From Solimonas aquatica (lineage in GTDB: Bacteria; Pseudomonadota; Gammaproteobacteria; Nevskiales; Nevskiaceae): 64,000 bases of DNA. This document shows positions 1-8,665 of this stretch, piece by piece. The notes under the pieces were generated by a model. That model was not told the DNA's origin. It made no database searches and saw nothing but the letters and a program-made list of their open reading frames with translations. The stretch covers positions 152,665 through 216,664 of the forward strand of contig NZ_FOFS01000010.1 in NCBI RefSeq assembly GCF_900111015.1. The letters are read 5' to 3'. The position numbers were made by a program, and so were the translations under genes. The stretch's first letter is position 1. Every line of letters starts with the position of its first letter.

Positions 1-272
1 GCATCAAGAACGTCTACGCCGATGCCGACGGCAGTTATCGCGTCACCGGCTCGGTGACCGTGCGCAGCCTGAACCGCAATCTCAACTGGAAGCTGCCGAT
101 CAAGGGCCCCAAGACCATCAACGGTCTGGTGCTGGAGCAGCTGGAGACCCTGCCGCAGACCGGCACGCGCGTGGACATCGCCGGCTATACCGTGGAAATC
201 ACCGAAGCGCGCGCCAACGCGATCAAGGCCGCGCGCATCTGGCCGCCGCAGCCCAAGGCGCGCGCCGCGTAA
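1..272 (+). CDS. CorC/HlyC (CNNM)-family transporter, C-terminal fragment
   Basis: This is the 3' end of a gene that starts before the window; the reading frame is open from base 3 to the TAA at 270-272. The roughly 90 visible residues (IKNVYADADGSYRVTGSVTV, then LNRNLNWKLP and VDIAGYTVEI) look like the C-terminal CorC_HlyC domain that follows the CBS pair in the CorB/CorC/YfjD family of cation (Mg2+/Co2+) efflux-type membrane proteins. The membrane and CBS parts are outside the window. The pattern of an acidic Gly-rich start, a GLVLEQLETLPQTG segment and a final beta-strand fits this domain. Assignment rests on this short domain only, so the exact subfamily and substrate are open. Confidence 0.7.
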   Translation, partial: IKNVYADADGSYRVTGSVTVRSLNRNLNWKLPIKGPKTINGLVLEQLETLPQTGTRVDIAGYTVEITEARANAIKAARIWPPQPKARAA

Positions 273-384
273 AGTCCGCCGCAGCGCCGACCGGGCGATG
301 CCATCAGTCTCTGGCCGGCTCCGGGCTCCGCCAGCCGCCTCTCATCTGCGGCTCATTCCTGCACAGGCCCACCCCTGCTGGTCA

Positions 385-402
385 TTCCCGCGCAGGCGGG
401 AA
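385..402. repeat. REP-like palindrome between convergent genes
   Basis: A perfect 7-bp inverted repeat (TTCCCGC-GCAG-GCGGGAA) embedded in a GTCATTCCCGCGCAGGCGGG-type unit, in the 199-bp gap between the CorC-family gene (+) and rnhA (-). This motif type is a common dispersed palindrome in GC-rich proteobacteria. It lies where a bidirectional transcription stop would be useful, but there is no T-run. Nothing else was recognised in 273-471. Confidence 0.6.
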
Positions 403-471
403 TCCAGAGCCTTTGCGCTGCGTGCAGCGGCGCAGCGGGTGCACGCTGGCACGGGCATCACGGCCAGGCCG

Positions 472-945
472 CTAGTCGCGCGTGGCCAGCAGCACGCCCT
501 CGTTGGCCAGACGATCCGCTTCCTCGTTGCCGGGATCGCCGTTATGGCCCTTGACCCAGCGCCAGTCGATGCGGTGCCGGCCGGCCTCGGCATCCAGCAG
601 CTGCCAGAGATCCTGATTCTTCACCGGCTTCTTGTCCGCCGTGCGCCAGCCGCGCGCCTTCCAGCCCGGCAGCCACTGCGTGAGGCCCTGCATCACGTAC
701 ACCGAATCGGTATGCAGGGTGACCTGACAGGGCTCGCGCAGCGCCTTGAGCGCCTCGATGGCGGCAGTCAGCTCCATGCGGTTGTTGGTGGTCTGCCGCT
801 CGCCGCCCTTGAGGCGCCGGAAATGTCCGCCGTATTGCAGCAGCGCGCCCCAGCCGCCGGGGCCGGGATTGCCCTTGCAGGCGCCGTCGGTATGGATGAT
901 CACCTGCTTGGCCGCGTCCAGACCCGCGGCGGAAAACTCGCTCAA
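472..945 (-). CDS. rnhA: Ribonuclease HI
   Basis: RNase HI cleaves the RNA strand of RNA-DNA hybrids (primers, R-loops) in the cytoplasm. The start chosen is TTG at 945, which overlaps the stop of the upstream methyltransferase as TTGA; this gives 157 residues, close to the family norm of about 155. The DEDD catalytic set is complete and correctly spaced: D20 (in [11 protein letters not shown]), E58 (NNRMEL), D80 (HTDS) and D144 (NEEADRLA), with the conserved H134 in KGHNG. The frame stays open upstream, but that part is antisense-like translation of the neighbour. The TTGA overlap implies translational coupling. The gloB/methyltransferase/rnhA neighbourhood also exists in E. coli (gloB-yafS-rnhA). 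Confidence 0.95.
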   Translation of the reverse strand: MSEFSAAGLDAAKQVIIHTDGACKGNPGPGGWGALLQYGGHFRRLKGGERQTTNNRMELTAAIEALKALREPCQVTLHTDSVYVMQGLTQWLPGWKARGWRTADKKPVKNQDLWQLLDAEAGRHRIDWRWVKGHNGDPGNEEADRLANEGVLLATRD

Positions 946-1715
946 GATCCGGACTCCGAACCGCCGTCCAGACCCTGCCGCTGTGCCGCCGGCACCGCCA
1001 CGCCCACCAGGCTGCGGATCTGCGCGCGCTGCGTGCGGCCCAGCAGGTTCACCGGCAACACGCGCTTGCGCGCCACCAGCAGATAGCTTTCGGTGAAGGG
1101 CAGCAGCAGATTGGCCAGACTCCAGGGATGCCCGGCCGAACGCGGCGACAGATAGGGAAAGCCCAGACCGAAGCGGCGCAGATCGGCGATCTCGAAATCC
1201 AGCAGCTGCAACCAGTCGCTGACGCGGCCGGCGCCATAGAGCCGGGCACCGGTGGCGAAATTGCGCGCGCCACCCAGCCGCCGGCGCAGCGCCCACAGGC
1301 TCCAGGGGCTGAAGCCGAACAGGAACAGCCGGCCGCGATCATTGAGCACGCGCGCCGCCTCGCGCAGCACCTGATGCGGCGAGTCGTTGAATTCCAGGGT
1401 GTGCGGCAGGATCACCGCATCCACGCTCTTCTCCGGCAGCGGCAGCCGCCCGGGCTCGATCACCGCGCCCACGCCCTCGCCCTGCACCGTGCCCAGCACC
1501 GCGCGATGCAGGGTTTCGGCATGACTGAGCAGCTGCGTGCCGCCCAGCCAGCTGCCGATCTGCAGCACATGACGGCCGAACACATCCGGCAGCAGACGCT
1601 GCAATTCCTTGCTTTCGAGATTCAGCAGCGCCTGGCCGCGCGGCGAGGCGGTCCATTGCGCCAGCAGCTCGCGCTCGGTGAGCTTGCTGCCACGGGGATG
1701 ACGGGGGAGGAGCAT
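942..1715 (-). CDS. YafS-like SAM-dependent methyltransferase
   Basis: A 257-residue class I methyltransferase. A Methyltransf_11-like core is visible: a [11 protein letters not shown] glycine-rich motif I region near residue 50, [19 protein letters not shown] (motif IV-like) near 95-110, and a [15 protein letters not shown] strand after it. The hydrophobic [21 protein letters not shown] part near 200-220 resembles the tail seen in YafS proteins. The substrate is unknown. It is divergent from gloB across 62 bp and overlaps rnhA downstream, matching the E. coli gloB/yafS/rnhA arrangement, which supports the YafS assignment. The ATG at 1715 follows no strong Shine-Dalgarno sequence. The C-terminal tail ([13 protein letters not shown]) is low-complexity. 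Confidence 0.85.
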   Translation of the reverse strand: MLLPRHPRGSKLTERELLAQWTASPRGQALLNLESKELQRLLPDVFGRHVLQIGSWLGGTQLLSHAETLHRAVLGTVQGEGVGAVIEPGRLPLPEKSVDAVILPHTLEFNDSPHQVLREAARVLNDRGRLFLFGFSPWSLWALRRRLGGARNFATGARLYGAGRVSDWLQLLDFEIADLRRFGLGFPYLSPRSAGHPWSLANLLLPFTESYLLVARKRVLPVNLLGRTQRAQIRSLVGVAVPAAQRQGLDGGSESGS

Positions 1716-1777
1716 GGCACTACTCTGTAAAACCGATGATCCATCTTACTGCGAATCGGCCCGAGTCCAAGACCCCC

Positions 1778-2566
1778 ATGAGCACCGCCACGATCCAGGT
1801 CCACGCCCTGCCCGCCTTCAGCGACAACTATCTGTGGACGCTCACGCGCGGACAGGACGCGGTGGTGGTCGACCCCGGCGACGGCGCCGTGGTGCAGGCC
1901 TTTCTCGATGCCCGGCAGCTGCGCCTGCGCGCCATTCTGATCACCCATCATCACCCCGATCACATCGGCGGCTTGTCGCTGCTGCGTGAGCGCTGGGAGG
2001 TGCCGGTCTACGGCCCCGCCGCCGAAGCCGCCCGGATCAAGCTGCTGACCCAGACGCTGGAGGATGGCGCCGGCCTCGACGTGCTGGGCGAGCGCTACGA
2101 AGTGCTGGCGCTGCCCGGCCACACCCTGGGCCACATCGCCTACTACAGCGCGCAGGGCCGGCGCCTGTTCTGCGGTGACACCCTGTTCTCCGCCGGCTGC
2201 GGACGCTTGTTTGAAGGCACGCCGCAGCAGATGCACGCCTCGCTGTCGCGGCTGGGCGCCCTGCCCGGCGACACCGCCGTGTACTGCACGCACGAGTACA
2301 CCCAATCCAATCTGCGCTTCGCCCTGGCCGTGGAGCCCGACAATGCCGCGCTGCAGGCCCGCAATGCCGAAGTCGCGCGCCTGCGCGAGGCGGGTCAGCC
2401 CAGCCTGCCCAGTCGCATCGATGCCGAATGCCAGTTCAACCCCTTCCTGCGCAGCGCCGTGCCGGCAGTACGCGCCGCCGCAACCGCGCAGGCGGGCGAG
2501 GCCCTGGACGATGAAGTGGCCGTGTTCGCCGCCCTGCGCCGCTGGAAGGATGTCTTTCGCGGCTAG
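1778..2566 (+). CDS. gloB: Hydroxyacylglutathione hydrolase (glyoxalase II)
   Basis: Hydrolyses S-lactoylglutathione to D-lactate and glutathione, the second step of methylglyoxal detoxification. From the ATG at 1778 the protein has 262 residues, close to the usual 250-260. The metallo-beta-lactamase metal ligands are all present: THHHPDHIGG, LPGHTLGHI, FCGDTLFSAGCGRLFEG and CTHEYT. The C-terminal glutathione-binding part (SRIDAECQFNPFLR near residues 210-225, then a RRWKD motif) is also conserved. An in-frame ATG at 1736 would add 14 non-conserved residues and is less likely. The gene is divergent from the methyltransferase-rnhA pair with 62 bp between starts. Confidence 0.96.
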   Translation: MSTATIQVHALPAFSDNYLWTLTRGQDAVVVDPGDGAVVQAFLDARQLRLRAILITHHHPDHIGGLSLLRERWEVPVYGPAAEAARIKLLTQTLEDGAGLDVLGERYEVLALPGHTLGHIAYYSAQGRRLFCGDTLFSAGCGRLFEGTPQQMHASLSRLGALPGDTAVYCTHEYTQSNLRFALAVEPDNAALQARNAEVARLREAGQPSLPSRIDAECQFNPFLRSAVPAVRAAATAQAGEALDDEVAVFAALRRWKDVFRG

Positions 2567-2606
2567 GTTTTTGCAGGCACGTATTCGCAACGATCAGGAG
2601 TACGCC

Positions 2607-2915
2607 ATGGATGGATTACGCCGCATCAGCCTCTTGCTGTGCCTGAGCCTCGCCCCCGGCCTGAGCACTGCGCAGAACGCGCCGCCTGCCACAGCCGCGC
2701 AGACCTTGAAGCCTGGCGACGCCCCCGGCCAAAGCGTCTGCCGCGATTCCGCCGACGCGGCACTGCGCTATCACGGACGTCTGCTGGGCTTTGAGCGCGG
2801 CAAGGCGCAGATCCAGATCGGCAGCGCGATCCGCAAGAACGACGGTCAGCCGCTGGCCGGGTTTCACAGCACGGCGGTGTGGGACGAGCCGGGGAACTGG
2901 ACGTACTGCGAGTAG
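2607..2915 (+). CDS. Small secreted protein of unknown function
   Basis: A 102-residue protein not recognised as a known family. The ATG at 2607 is preceded by CAGGAG at 2595-2600. The N-terminus (MDGLRRISLLLCLSLAPGLSTA) is a clear Sec signal peptide with a probable cleavage site after STA near residue 22. The mature part has only two cysteines (SVCRDS and the TYCE C-terminus), which could form a disulfide, plus a short charged region (GFERGKAQIQIGSAIRKNDG). It starts 40 bp after gloB on the same strand and may be cotranscribed. No function can be assigned from the sequence. Confidence 0.7.
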   Translation: MDGLRRISLLLCLSLAPGLSTAQNAPPATAAQTLKPGDAPGQSVCRDSADAALRYHGRLLGFERGKAQIQIGSAIRKNDGQPLAGFHSTAVWDEPGNWTYCE

Positions 2916-2924
2916 GCCACAAGC

Positions 2925-2995
2925 CAAAAAGGGGGCAGATATATTTTCCCCAAAAAAGCCGGATTAAATTGCTCATTTATCTGCTCCCCTTTCTT
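2925..2995. repeat. MITE-like imperfect inverted repeat
   Basis: Outer arms CAAAAAGGGGGCAGATA (2925-2941) and TATCTGCTCCCCTTTCTT (2978-2995) are inverted copies with one extra base and a few mismatches; the inside is AT-rich (TATTTTCCCCAAAAAAGCC...). It is far lower in GC than its surroundings. Short elements ending in a GGGGCAGAT-type motif are common debris of small mobile elements in proteobacteria. It occupies part of the 325-bp gene-free stretch 2916-3240; the rest (2996-3230) shows no gene or clear signal apart from the next gene's ribosome-binding site. Confidence 0.5.
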
Positions 2996-3240
2996 CTTTT
3001 GTCTGCAGGACTGTAAGTGATCCATCCGCCCTACCGAAACCACGTACGCCGCGAAGAATAGAGCTAAATCACCAAACGCCTGCCGCGCCTGCCCGCCTGG
3101 ATTTAAACCACAGGCCCGCGCAGACATCGGCGGTGGCATTCATTCCAGCCTGGGAACGCAGATCGCCAGCAGACTCGGCTTGGTGTCGCGCGGGCTTCCT
3201 ACAATGCCGGCCTCAGGCCATCATCAGGAGCACTCTGCCC

Positions 3241-3882
3241 ATGCTCACCGTCCACCATCTCGGTGTCTCGCAGTCGGAACGCATCGTCTGGCTCTGCGAG
3301 GAACTGGAAATCCCGTACACGCTCAAGCGCTACGAGCGCGATCCGCAGACGCGGCGCGCGCCGGCCGAGTACAAGGCCCTGCATCCGCAGGGCACGGCGC
3401 CGGTGATCAGTGATGGCGAGCTGGTGCTGCCGGAATCCGCAGCCATCATCGAATACATCGGCCGCAAGTACGGCGGCGGCCGAATGTCGGTGGCACCGGA
3501 TGCCCCGAACTACGCCGACTATCTCTACTGGTTCCACTACGCCAACGGCAGCTTCATGCCGGTGCTGATGCTGCAGATGCTGGGCCTGGGCCTCTCCGCT
3601 GCGCCCGATCATCCGCGCATGGGCTTTGTCATGCAGCGTCTGGCGCAGGCCCGGATACTGATCGAAGAACGCCTGGCGCGCAGCGACTACTTCGCAGGCC
3701 CGCAACTCACCGGCGCCGATGTGATGATGATGTTCCCGCTCAGCACCATGCGGAATTTCTCGCCGCTGGACCTGAGCCAGATGCCGGCCACGCGCGCTTA
3801 TCTGCAGCGCATCGCCGCACGTCCGGCCTATCAGCGCGCCATGGCCAAGGGTGATCCGGGAATGCCGCTGAAGCTGCTGTAA
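3241..3882 (+). CDS. Glutathione S-transferase family protein
   Basis: A 213-residue cytosolic GST. The N-terminal thioredoxin-like domain (residues 1-80) begins MLTVHHLGVSQSERIVWLCE, with a Ser-rich catalytic loop near residue 10, the cis-Pro segment GTAPVISDGELVLPESAAI (Gly/Pro/ES glutathione-binding motif) and IEYIGRKYG. The all-helical C-terminal domain contains the N-capping motif region YFAGPQLTGADVMMMFPL. The ATG at 3241 has CAGGAG upstream at 3225-3230. Substrate is unknown; the class is closest to bacterial GSTs of the YfcG/beta-like kind, but I cannot name it more narrowly. Stands alone between gene-free stretches. Confidence 0.88.
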   Translation: MLTVHHLGVSQSERIVWLCEELEIPYTLKRYERDPQTRRAPAEYKALHPQGTAPVISDGELVLPESAAIIEYIGRKYGGGRMSVAPDAPNYADYLYWFHYANGSFMPVLMLQMLGLGLSAAPDHPRMGFVMQRLAQARILIEERLARSDYFAGPQLTGADVMMMFPLSTMRNFSPLDLSQMPATRAYLQRIAARPAYQRAMAKGDPGMPLKLL

Positions 3883-3883
3883 T

Positions 3884-3958
3884 GATGGCTTGGCGCCCGC
3901 GCAGCACATAAGCGGGGCGACAAAGCAGGGAGGCTTACACACTGCGCACCAAGCCATC
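3884..3958 (+). terminator. Long hairpin after the GST gene, possible terminator
   Basis: GATGGCTTGG (3884-3893) pairs perfectly with CCAAGCCATC (3949-3958), and an inner GCGCAG/CTGCGC pair extends the fold. CTTTTT follows at 3962-3966. The large loop makes it an atypical intrinsic terminator. It could instead be a mobile-element remnant. Confidence 0.35.
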
Positions 3959-4016
3959 CTGCTTTTTGCTGCTCAGGCATCCATCATCAAGGCAGATGCT
4001 GGCAGTCGTGCACAAA

Positions 4017-4046
4017 CGAAACGGGCAGCTCTCGCTGCCCGTTTCG
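4017..4046 (-). terminator. Intrinsic terminator of lon
   Basis: A 13-bp perfect stem, CGAAACGGGCAGC / GCTGCCCGTTTCG with a TCTC loop, lies 28 bp beyond the lon stop. On the minus strand the stem is followed by a short T-rich tail (TTTGTG). Position and shape fit a Rho-independent terminator for lon. Confidence 0.75.
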
Positions 4047-4074
4047 CTTCACTCGCTCAAGCGCGCTGTGCCGC

Positions 4075-6507
4075 TCAATGCGCCCGCGCCGCTTCCTTGG
4101 CGCTGTCTTCGGCGGCCACCGCGGCCGGCTCCGGTTCCGGGCGCGGTTCGGGCTGGCGTTCCAGGGCGATGCGCAGCACATCGTCCACCCAGCGTACCGG
4201 CTCGATGTTGAGCGTGGACTTCACCGTCTCGGGAATGTCGGCGAGGTCTTTGACGTTTTCCTGCGGGATGATCACGGTCTTGATGCCGCCGCGCTGGGCC
4301 GCGAGCATCTTTTCCTTGAGCCCTCCGATCGGCAGCACTTCACCGCGCAGAGTGATTTCGCCCGTCATCGCCACATCGGCACGCACCGGAATTTCCGTGA
4401 GCGCGGAGACCAGCGCCGTGCACATGGCAATACCCGCAGACGGACCGTCCTTGGGCGTCGCGCCTTCCGGCACGTGCACGTGGATGTCGCTGTTCTCGTA
4501 GAACTTGGGATCGATGCCCAGCTTCTTGCTGCGCGCACGCACCACCGTCAGCGCGGCCTGGATGGACTCCTGCATGACGTTGCCCAGCGAGCCGGTCTGC
4601 GTCATCTTGCCCTTGCCGGGCGCCAGCGCGGCTTCGATGGTCAGCAGCTCGCCGCCCACCTCGGTCCAGGCCAGGCCGGTGACCTGACCCACCTGATTGC
4701 GCTCCTCGGCGCGGCCGTAGCGGAACTGCGGCACGCCCAGGTACTTGTCCAGGTTCTGCGGCGTGACTTCCACGCGCTTCACGTCCTTGCCGGTGAGCAG
4801 CTGCTTGACCACCTTGCGGCAGATCTTGCTGATCAGACGCTCCAGGCTGCGCACGCCGGCTTCGCGGGTGTACAGGCGGATGGTTTCGCGCAGGGCCTCG
4901 TCACTGACGCTCAGCTCGCCGTCCTTGACGCCGTTATTCTTCATCTGCTTGGGCAGCAGATACTGCTTGGCGATGGCCAGCTTCTCGTCTTCGGTGTAAC
5001 CCGGCAGACGGATCACTTCCATGCGGTCCAGCAGCGGGCCCGGAATGTTGAGCGTGTTGGCGGTGGCGATGAACATCACGTCCGACAGGTCGTACTCCAC
5101 TTCCAGGTAGTGATCCTGGAAGGTGCTGTTCTGCTCGGGGTCCAGCACTTCCAGCAGCGCGGCCGAAGGATCGCCACGGAAATCCATGGCCATCTTGTCG
5201 ATCTCGTCGAGCAGGAACATCGGGTTCTTCACGCCGACCTTGCTCATGTTCTGGATGATCTTGCCGGGCATGGAGCCGATGTAGGTGCGGCGATGGCCGC
5301 GAATCTCGGCCTCGTCACGCACGCCGCCCAGGCTCATGCGCACGAACTTGCGGTTCACGGCATCGGCAATGGAGCGGCCCAGCGAGGTCTTGCCCACGCC
5401 CGGAGGGCCGACCAGGCACAGGATCGGGCCCTTGAGCTTCTTGATGCGCGCCTGCACAGCCAGATACTCGACGATGCGTTCCTTGACCTTCTCCAGGCCA
5501 TAGTGGTCTTCGTCGAGCTTGGTCTGCGCCAGGTCCAGATCGATGACGCTCTTGGTGCGCTTCTTCCAGGGCACCTGGGTGAGCACGTCCAGGTAGTTGC
5601 GCACCACCGTGGCTTCCGCCGACATCGGCGGCATCATCTTCAGCTTGTTGAGTTCCGCCACGGCCTTGGCCTTGGCTTCCTTGTGCATGCCGGACTTTTC
5701 GATCTTGCTGGCCAGCTCTTCCTGTTCGGAAGGGCCGTCCTCGTTTTCGCCCAGCTCCTTCTGAATGGCCTTCATCTGCTCATTCAGGTAGTACTCGCGC
5801 TGGTTCTTTTCCATCTGCTGCTTCACGCGCGTGCGGATCTTCTTTTCGATCTGCAGCACGTCGATCTCGCTCTCCAGCTGGCGCATGACGTGTTCCAGGC
5901 GCGCCTTGGGATCGTCGATCTCCAGCACTTCCTGCTTGTCTTCGAGCTTGAGATTCAGATGCGCGGCGATGGTGTCGGCCAGGCGACCCGGCGCGTCCAT
6001 GCTCGCCAGCGAGGGCAGCAGTTCGGCGGGAATCTTCTTGTTGAGCTTGGCGTACGACTCGAACTGCGTGAGGATGGAACGCGTGGCCGCGTCCACTTCC
6101 TTGTCATCCGTCACCGAGAGCTTGTCGTCCGGCAGCTGCTGGCACTCGGCGGAGAGAAACGCGCCGTCGAAGTCGAAGCGCGTGATGCGCGCGCGGCGCA
6201 CGCCTTCCACCAGCACCTTCACGGTGCCGTCGGGCAGCTTGAGCATCTGCAGGATGCTGGCCAGGGTGCCGACGCTGTAGAGGTCTTCGGCGCGCGGCTG
6301 ATCGGTGTCGGCGGTGCGCTGCGCCACCAGCAGGATGCGCTTGTCGTCCTGCATCGCGGCAGTGAGCGCCTTGATGGATTTCTCGCGGCCGACGAAGAGC
6401 GGAATCGCCATGTGCGGGAACACCACCACGTCGCGCAAGGGCAGGACGGGTGCGGTACGTTCGGTCAGGTCTTCCACGTGATCTCCGGGCGGTGCGTTTA
6501 CGGCCAT
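4075..6507 (-). CDS. lon: ATP-dependent protease La (Lon)
   Basis: Lon is a cytoplasmic homo-hexameric AAA+ serine protease that degrades misfolded and regulatory proteins. The chosen start [10 protein letters not shown] gives 810 residues, typical for LonA. Domains in order are the LAN N-terminal substrate domain (from [13 protein letters not shown]), a long coiled coil, the AAA+ module with Walker A GPPGVGKT near residue 355 and Walker [10 protein letters not shown], and the protease domain with the Ser-Lys dyad (DGPSAGIAM near 675 and GLKEKMLAA near 720). The C-terminal 30 residues are Pro/Glu/Ala-rich and extend past the usual end. Monocistronic, with its own terminator at 4017-4046. I saw only a doubtful heat-shock promoter. 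Confidence 0.97.
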   Translation of the reverse strand: MAVNAPPGDHVEDLTERTAPVLPLRDVVVFPHMAIPLFVGREKSIKALTAAMQDDKRILLVAQRTADTDQPRAEDLYSVGTLASILQMLKLPDGTVKVLVEGVRRARITRFDFDGAFLSAECQQLPDDKLSVTDDKEVDAATRSILTQFESYAKLNKKIPAELLPSLASMDAPGRLADTIAAHLNLKLEDKQEVLEIDDPKARLEHVMRQLESEIDVLQIEKKIRTRVKQQMEKNQREYYLNEQMKAIQKELGENEDGPSEQEELASKIEKSGMHKEAKAKAVAELNKLKMMPPMSAEATVVRNYLDVLTQVPWKKRTKSVIDLDLAQTKLDEDHYGLEKVKERIVEYLAVQARIKKLKGPILCLVGPPGVGKTSLGRSIADAVNRKFVRMSLGGVRDEAEIRGHRRTYIGSMPGKIIQNMSKVGVKNPMFLLDEIDKMAMDFRGDPSAALLEVLDPEQNSTFQDHYLEVEYDLSDVMFIATANTLNIPGPLLDRMEVIRLPGYTEDEKLAIAKQYLLPKQMKNNGVKDGELSVSDEALRETIRLYTREAGVRSLERLISKICRKVVKQLLTGKDVKRVEVTPQNLDKYLGVPQFRYGRAEERNQVGQVTGLAWTEVGGELLTIEAALAPGKGKMTQTGSLGNVMQESIQAALTVVRARSKKLGIDPKFYENSDIHVHVPEGATPKDGPSAGIAMCTALVSALTEIPVRADVAMTGEITLRGEVLPIGGLKEKMLAAQRGGIKTVIIPQENVKDLADIPETVKSTLNIEPVRWVDDVLRIALERQPEPRPEPEPAAVAAEDSAKEAARAH

Positions 6508-6608
6508 TATGCCGATTGATTCCAGAAGCTGCGGGCGAATCCGCAAGAATCAAGCCGCGCGGCCGCCCCAGTCATGAGATTTTCTTGGCGCTCAGCGGTT
6601 TAGCCTTG

Positions 6609-8657
6609 CTAGCGGACCCGGAAAGATACCTCCGGGGTGGCGGCGCTGGCGCCGCTGGCGGCGGTGGCCACCGCGCGCAGGCGGTGCACGCCGGCGCTCA
6701 GCGGCCAGTCCAGGAACTTATCGGCAGTCTGGGCCAGAAATTCACCGTCCAGCTCCCAGCGCACCGAGCGCAGCGGCTGGCGCCAGCCCAGCTCGAAACG
6801 GAAAGCCTGCAGGGTTTCGGGAATGCGCGGATCACGCGCCATCAGCAGGCCCTCGAAGGGTTGCAGCAGTACCGGGTCTTCGGCCTGGGGCTCTGCGGCC
6901 GGCGCGGCGCGGGCCAGCGCCGAGGGCGGCGGCGCGGCGCGCAGGGCGCCGGCCTCTGGCAGCCGTGCCAGCAGGCTGCGCGCCAGCAGCGCCGGGCCGC
7001 GCGCACCAGTCACGCCTTGCGTGGCACGGCCGGAGAGATTGCCCACCCAGATGCCGAGCAGATAACGGCCGTTGTAGGCGATGGTCCAGGCATCGCGGTA
7101 ATCACTGGAGGTGCCGGTCTTCACCGCCGTGCGCTGCGCGAAGCTCAGCAGCGAGCCATCCCCGAACTCCAGGCGCCGCGAATCGGCGTCGGCCAGGATG
7201 CCGCTGATGGCGCGCGCCGCCTCGGGCCGGATCAGCCGGCGCGGCAGCGGTGCCTCGCCGTCCTCGCGCAGGCTCAAGGGCTGCCAGAGTCCTTCGCGCG
7301 CCAGCGCCGTGTAGGCCTGCACCAGCTCGAACAGGCTCAGCTCGCCATTGCCCAGGGCCAGACCGTCGCCGTAGAACGCGGCGCTCTGGCGCAGCGAGCG
7401 CACACCCAGATCCTGCAGGCGCGAGAGAAAGCGCTCCTGCCCCACGAACTGCAGCGCCTTCACCGCCGGAATGTTGAGCGAATTGCCCAGGGCCTCGGCC
7501 AGGGTCACCGCGCCGTAATGCTGCCGGCTGTAGTTGCGGTATTCATGCAGGCCTTCGTTGACGCGCTCGCGCAGCGTGGCGTCCTCGATCACGGTGTCGG
7601 CCCGCCAGCCCTGCTCCAGGCTCAGGGCATAGAGCAGCGGCTTGAGCGTGGAGCCGGGCTGGCGCGGCACCTGCAGGGGATCGATGCCGATGGCCTGCGG
7701 CGCGCGGGCATCGGCGGCGGCGTAGGCACGCACGCGATTGCCGTCCAGGTCCACCACCAGCGCCGCCGCCTGCTGCGCGCCCTCGCGCGACAGTTCCTGC
7801 AGGCGCTCAGCCAGATAACGTTCGGTATCCGCCTGCAGGCCGCTGTCCAGACTGCTGCGCAGACTCGCGCGCTGCGGCACCTGCGTGGCCAGCTCGCGCT
7901 CCAGCTGCGCCAGGAAGTAAGCGGCTTCGAGCGGCGCACTGCGGCGCTGCAGGGCCAGCAGATCCTGCGGCGGTGGCAGCTGCAGACGCTGCGCCAGTTG
8001 CTGCACGCGCTTGAGCAGCGCCTGCGGCTCGCGCGCCAGCCGGCTGGGCGCACGTACCAGCACTGCCAGCGCCAGCATCTCGTCCTGGCTGAGCGTGTCC
8101 AGACTGCGTGCGAAGTAGTAATCGGCGGCCTGCACCACGCCGCGCCGGTTGCCGCCGTACGGCACCTGGTTCAGATAGAACTCCAGGATCTCGCTCTTGT
8201 TGAAGCGCGCTTCCAGACGCCAGGCCTCGAAGCCTTCCACCCAGCGCGACCACAGCGTGCGCGGACGCGGGTTCAGGATGCGCACCACCTGTTCGCTGAT
8301 GGTGCTGGCGCCGCGCAGCGCGCGGCCGGCGCGCAGATTGACCCGCAAGGCCATCGCGCGTGCGCGCCAGTCCACGCCGCTGTGCCGCCAGAAGCGCCGA
8401 TCCTCGGCCTCGACAAAGGCCTGGCGCAGCGCCAGCGGCATGGCCTCCAGCGCGCGCTGCTCGTAGAGATTCAGGCCGCCGTCGTAGACGCTGTGCAGCG
8501 GCTGCCCCTCGCGGTCGAGAATCTGCGGCGGCGCGCCCTGCAGGCTGGGCTGCAGGCGCTCGGGCAGCGCCCGCTGCGAGAGCAAGGTGGCGAGCATCAG
8601 CAGCGACAAGGCCGCCAGCGCGCCCCACTTCACTCCTCGCAGCAGACGCGCCTTCAT
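6609..8657 (-). CDS. pbpC: Penicillin-binding protein 1C
   Basis: A bifunctional class A peptidoglycan synthase of the PBP1C type, anchored in the inner membrane by one N-terminal segment (WGALAALSLLMLATLL, residues 11-26). The glycosyltransferase domain (residues 50-220) has EDRRFWRHSGVD with its catalytic Glu, GASTISEQVVR and FNKSEILEFYLNQVPYG. The transpeptidase has PGSTLKPLL (catalytic Ser), GNSLNIP (SxN) and AVKTGTSS (KTG). A C-terminal beta-rich domain ends with FLDWPLSAGVHRLRAVA. At 682 residues it is shorter than E. coli PBP1C (770). It lies 8 bp downstream of the macroglobulin gene, the same pairing as yfhM-pbpC of E. coli. The two are thought to act together in periplasmic defence and repair, a proposal from the literature rather than from this sequence. 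Confidence 0.95.
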   Translation of the reverse strand: MKARLLRGVKWGALAALSLLMLATLLSQRALPERLQPSLQGAPPQILDREGQPLHSVYDGGLNLYEQRALEAMPLALRQAFVEAEDRRFWRHSGVDWRARAMALRVNLRAGRALRGASTISEQVVRILNPRPRTLWSRWVEGFEAWRLEARFNKSEILEFYLNQVPYGGNRRGVVQAADYYFARSLDTLSQDEMLALAVLVRAPSRLAREPQALLKRVQQLAQRLQLPPPQDLLALQRRSAPLEAAYFLAQLERELATQVPQRASLRSSLDSGLQADTERYLAERLQELSREGAQQAAALVVDLDGNRVRAYAAADARAPQAIGIDPLQVPRQPGSTLKPLLYALSLEQGWRADTVIEDATLRERVNEGLHEYRNYSRQHYGAVTLAEALGNSLNIPAVKALQFVGQERFLSRLQDLGVRSLRQSAAFYGDGLALGNGELSLFELVQAYTALAREGLWQPLSLREDGEAPLPRRLIRPEAARAISGILADADSRRLEFGDGSLLSFAQRTAVKTGTSSDYRDAWTIAYNGRYLLGIWVGNLSGRATQGVTGARGPALLARSLLARLPEAGALRAAPPPSALARAAPAAEPQAEDPVLLQPFEGLLMARDPRIPETLQAFRFELGWRQPLRSVRWELDGEFLAQTADKFLDWPLSAGVHRLRAVATAASGASAATPEVSFRVR

Positions 8658-8665
8658 GCCCGGCT

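Noticed and set aside
4078..6519. Long open frame of about 813 codons antisense to lon
   Set aside because: High GC creates long antisense frames. Its translation is His/Arg/Leu-rich and low-complexity, while lon on the other strand has full family motifs. The same applies to long antisense frames under the macroglobulin, RND pump, rnr and cyoB genes.
6508..6608. Heat-shock (sigma-32) promoter for lon
   Set aside because: A CTTGAT-like -35 and a CCC-containing -10 can be picked out upstream of lon, but the -10 does not match CCCCATNT and the spacing is poor.
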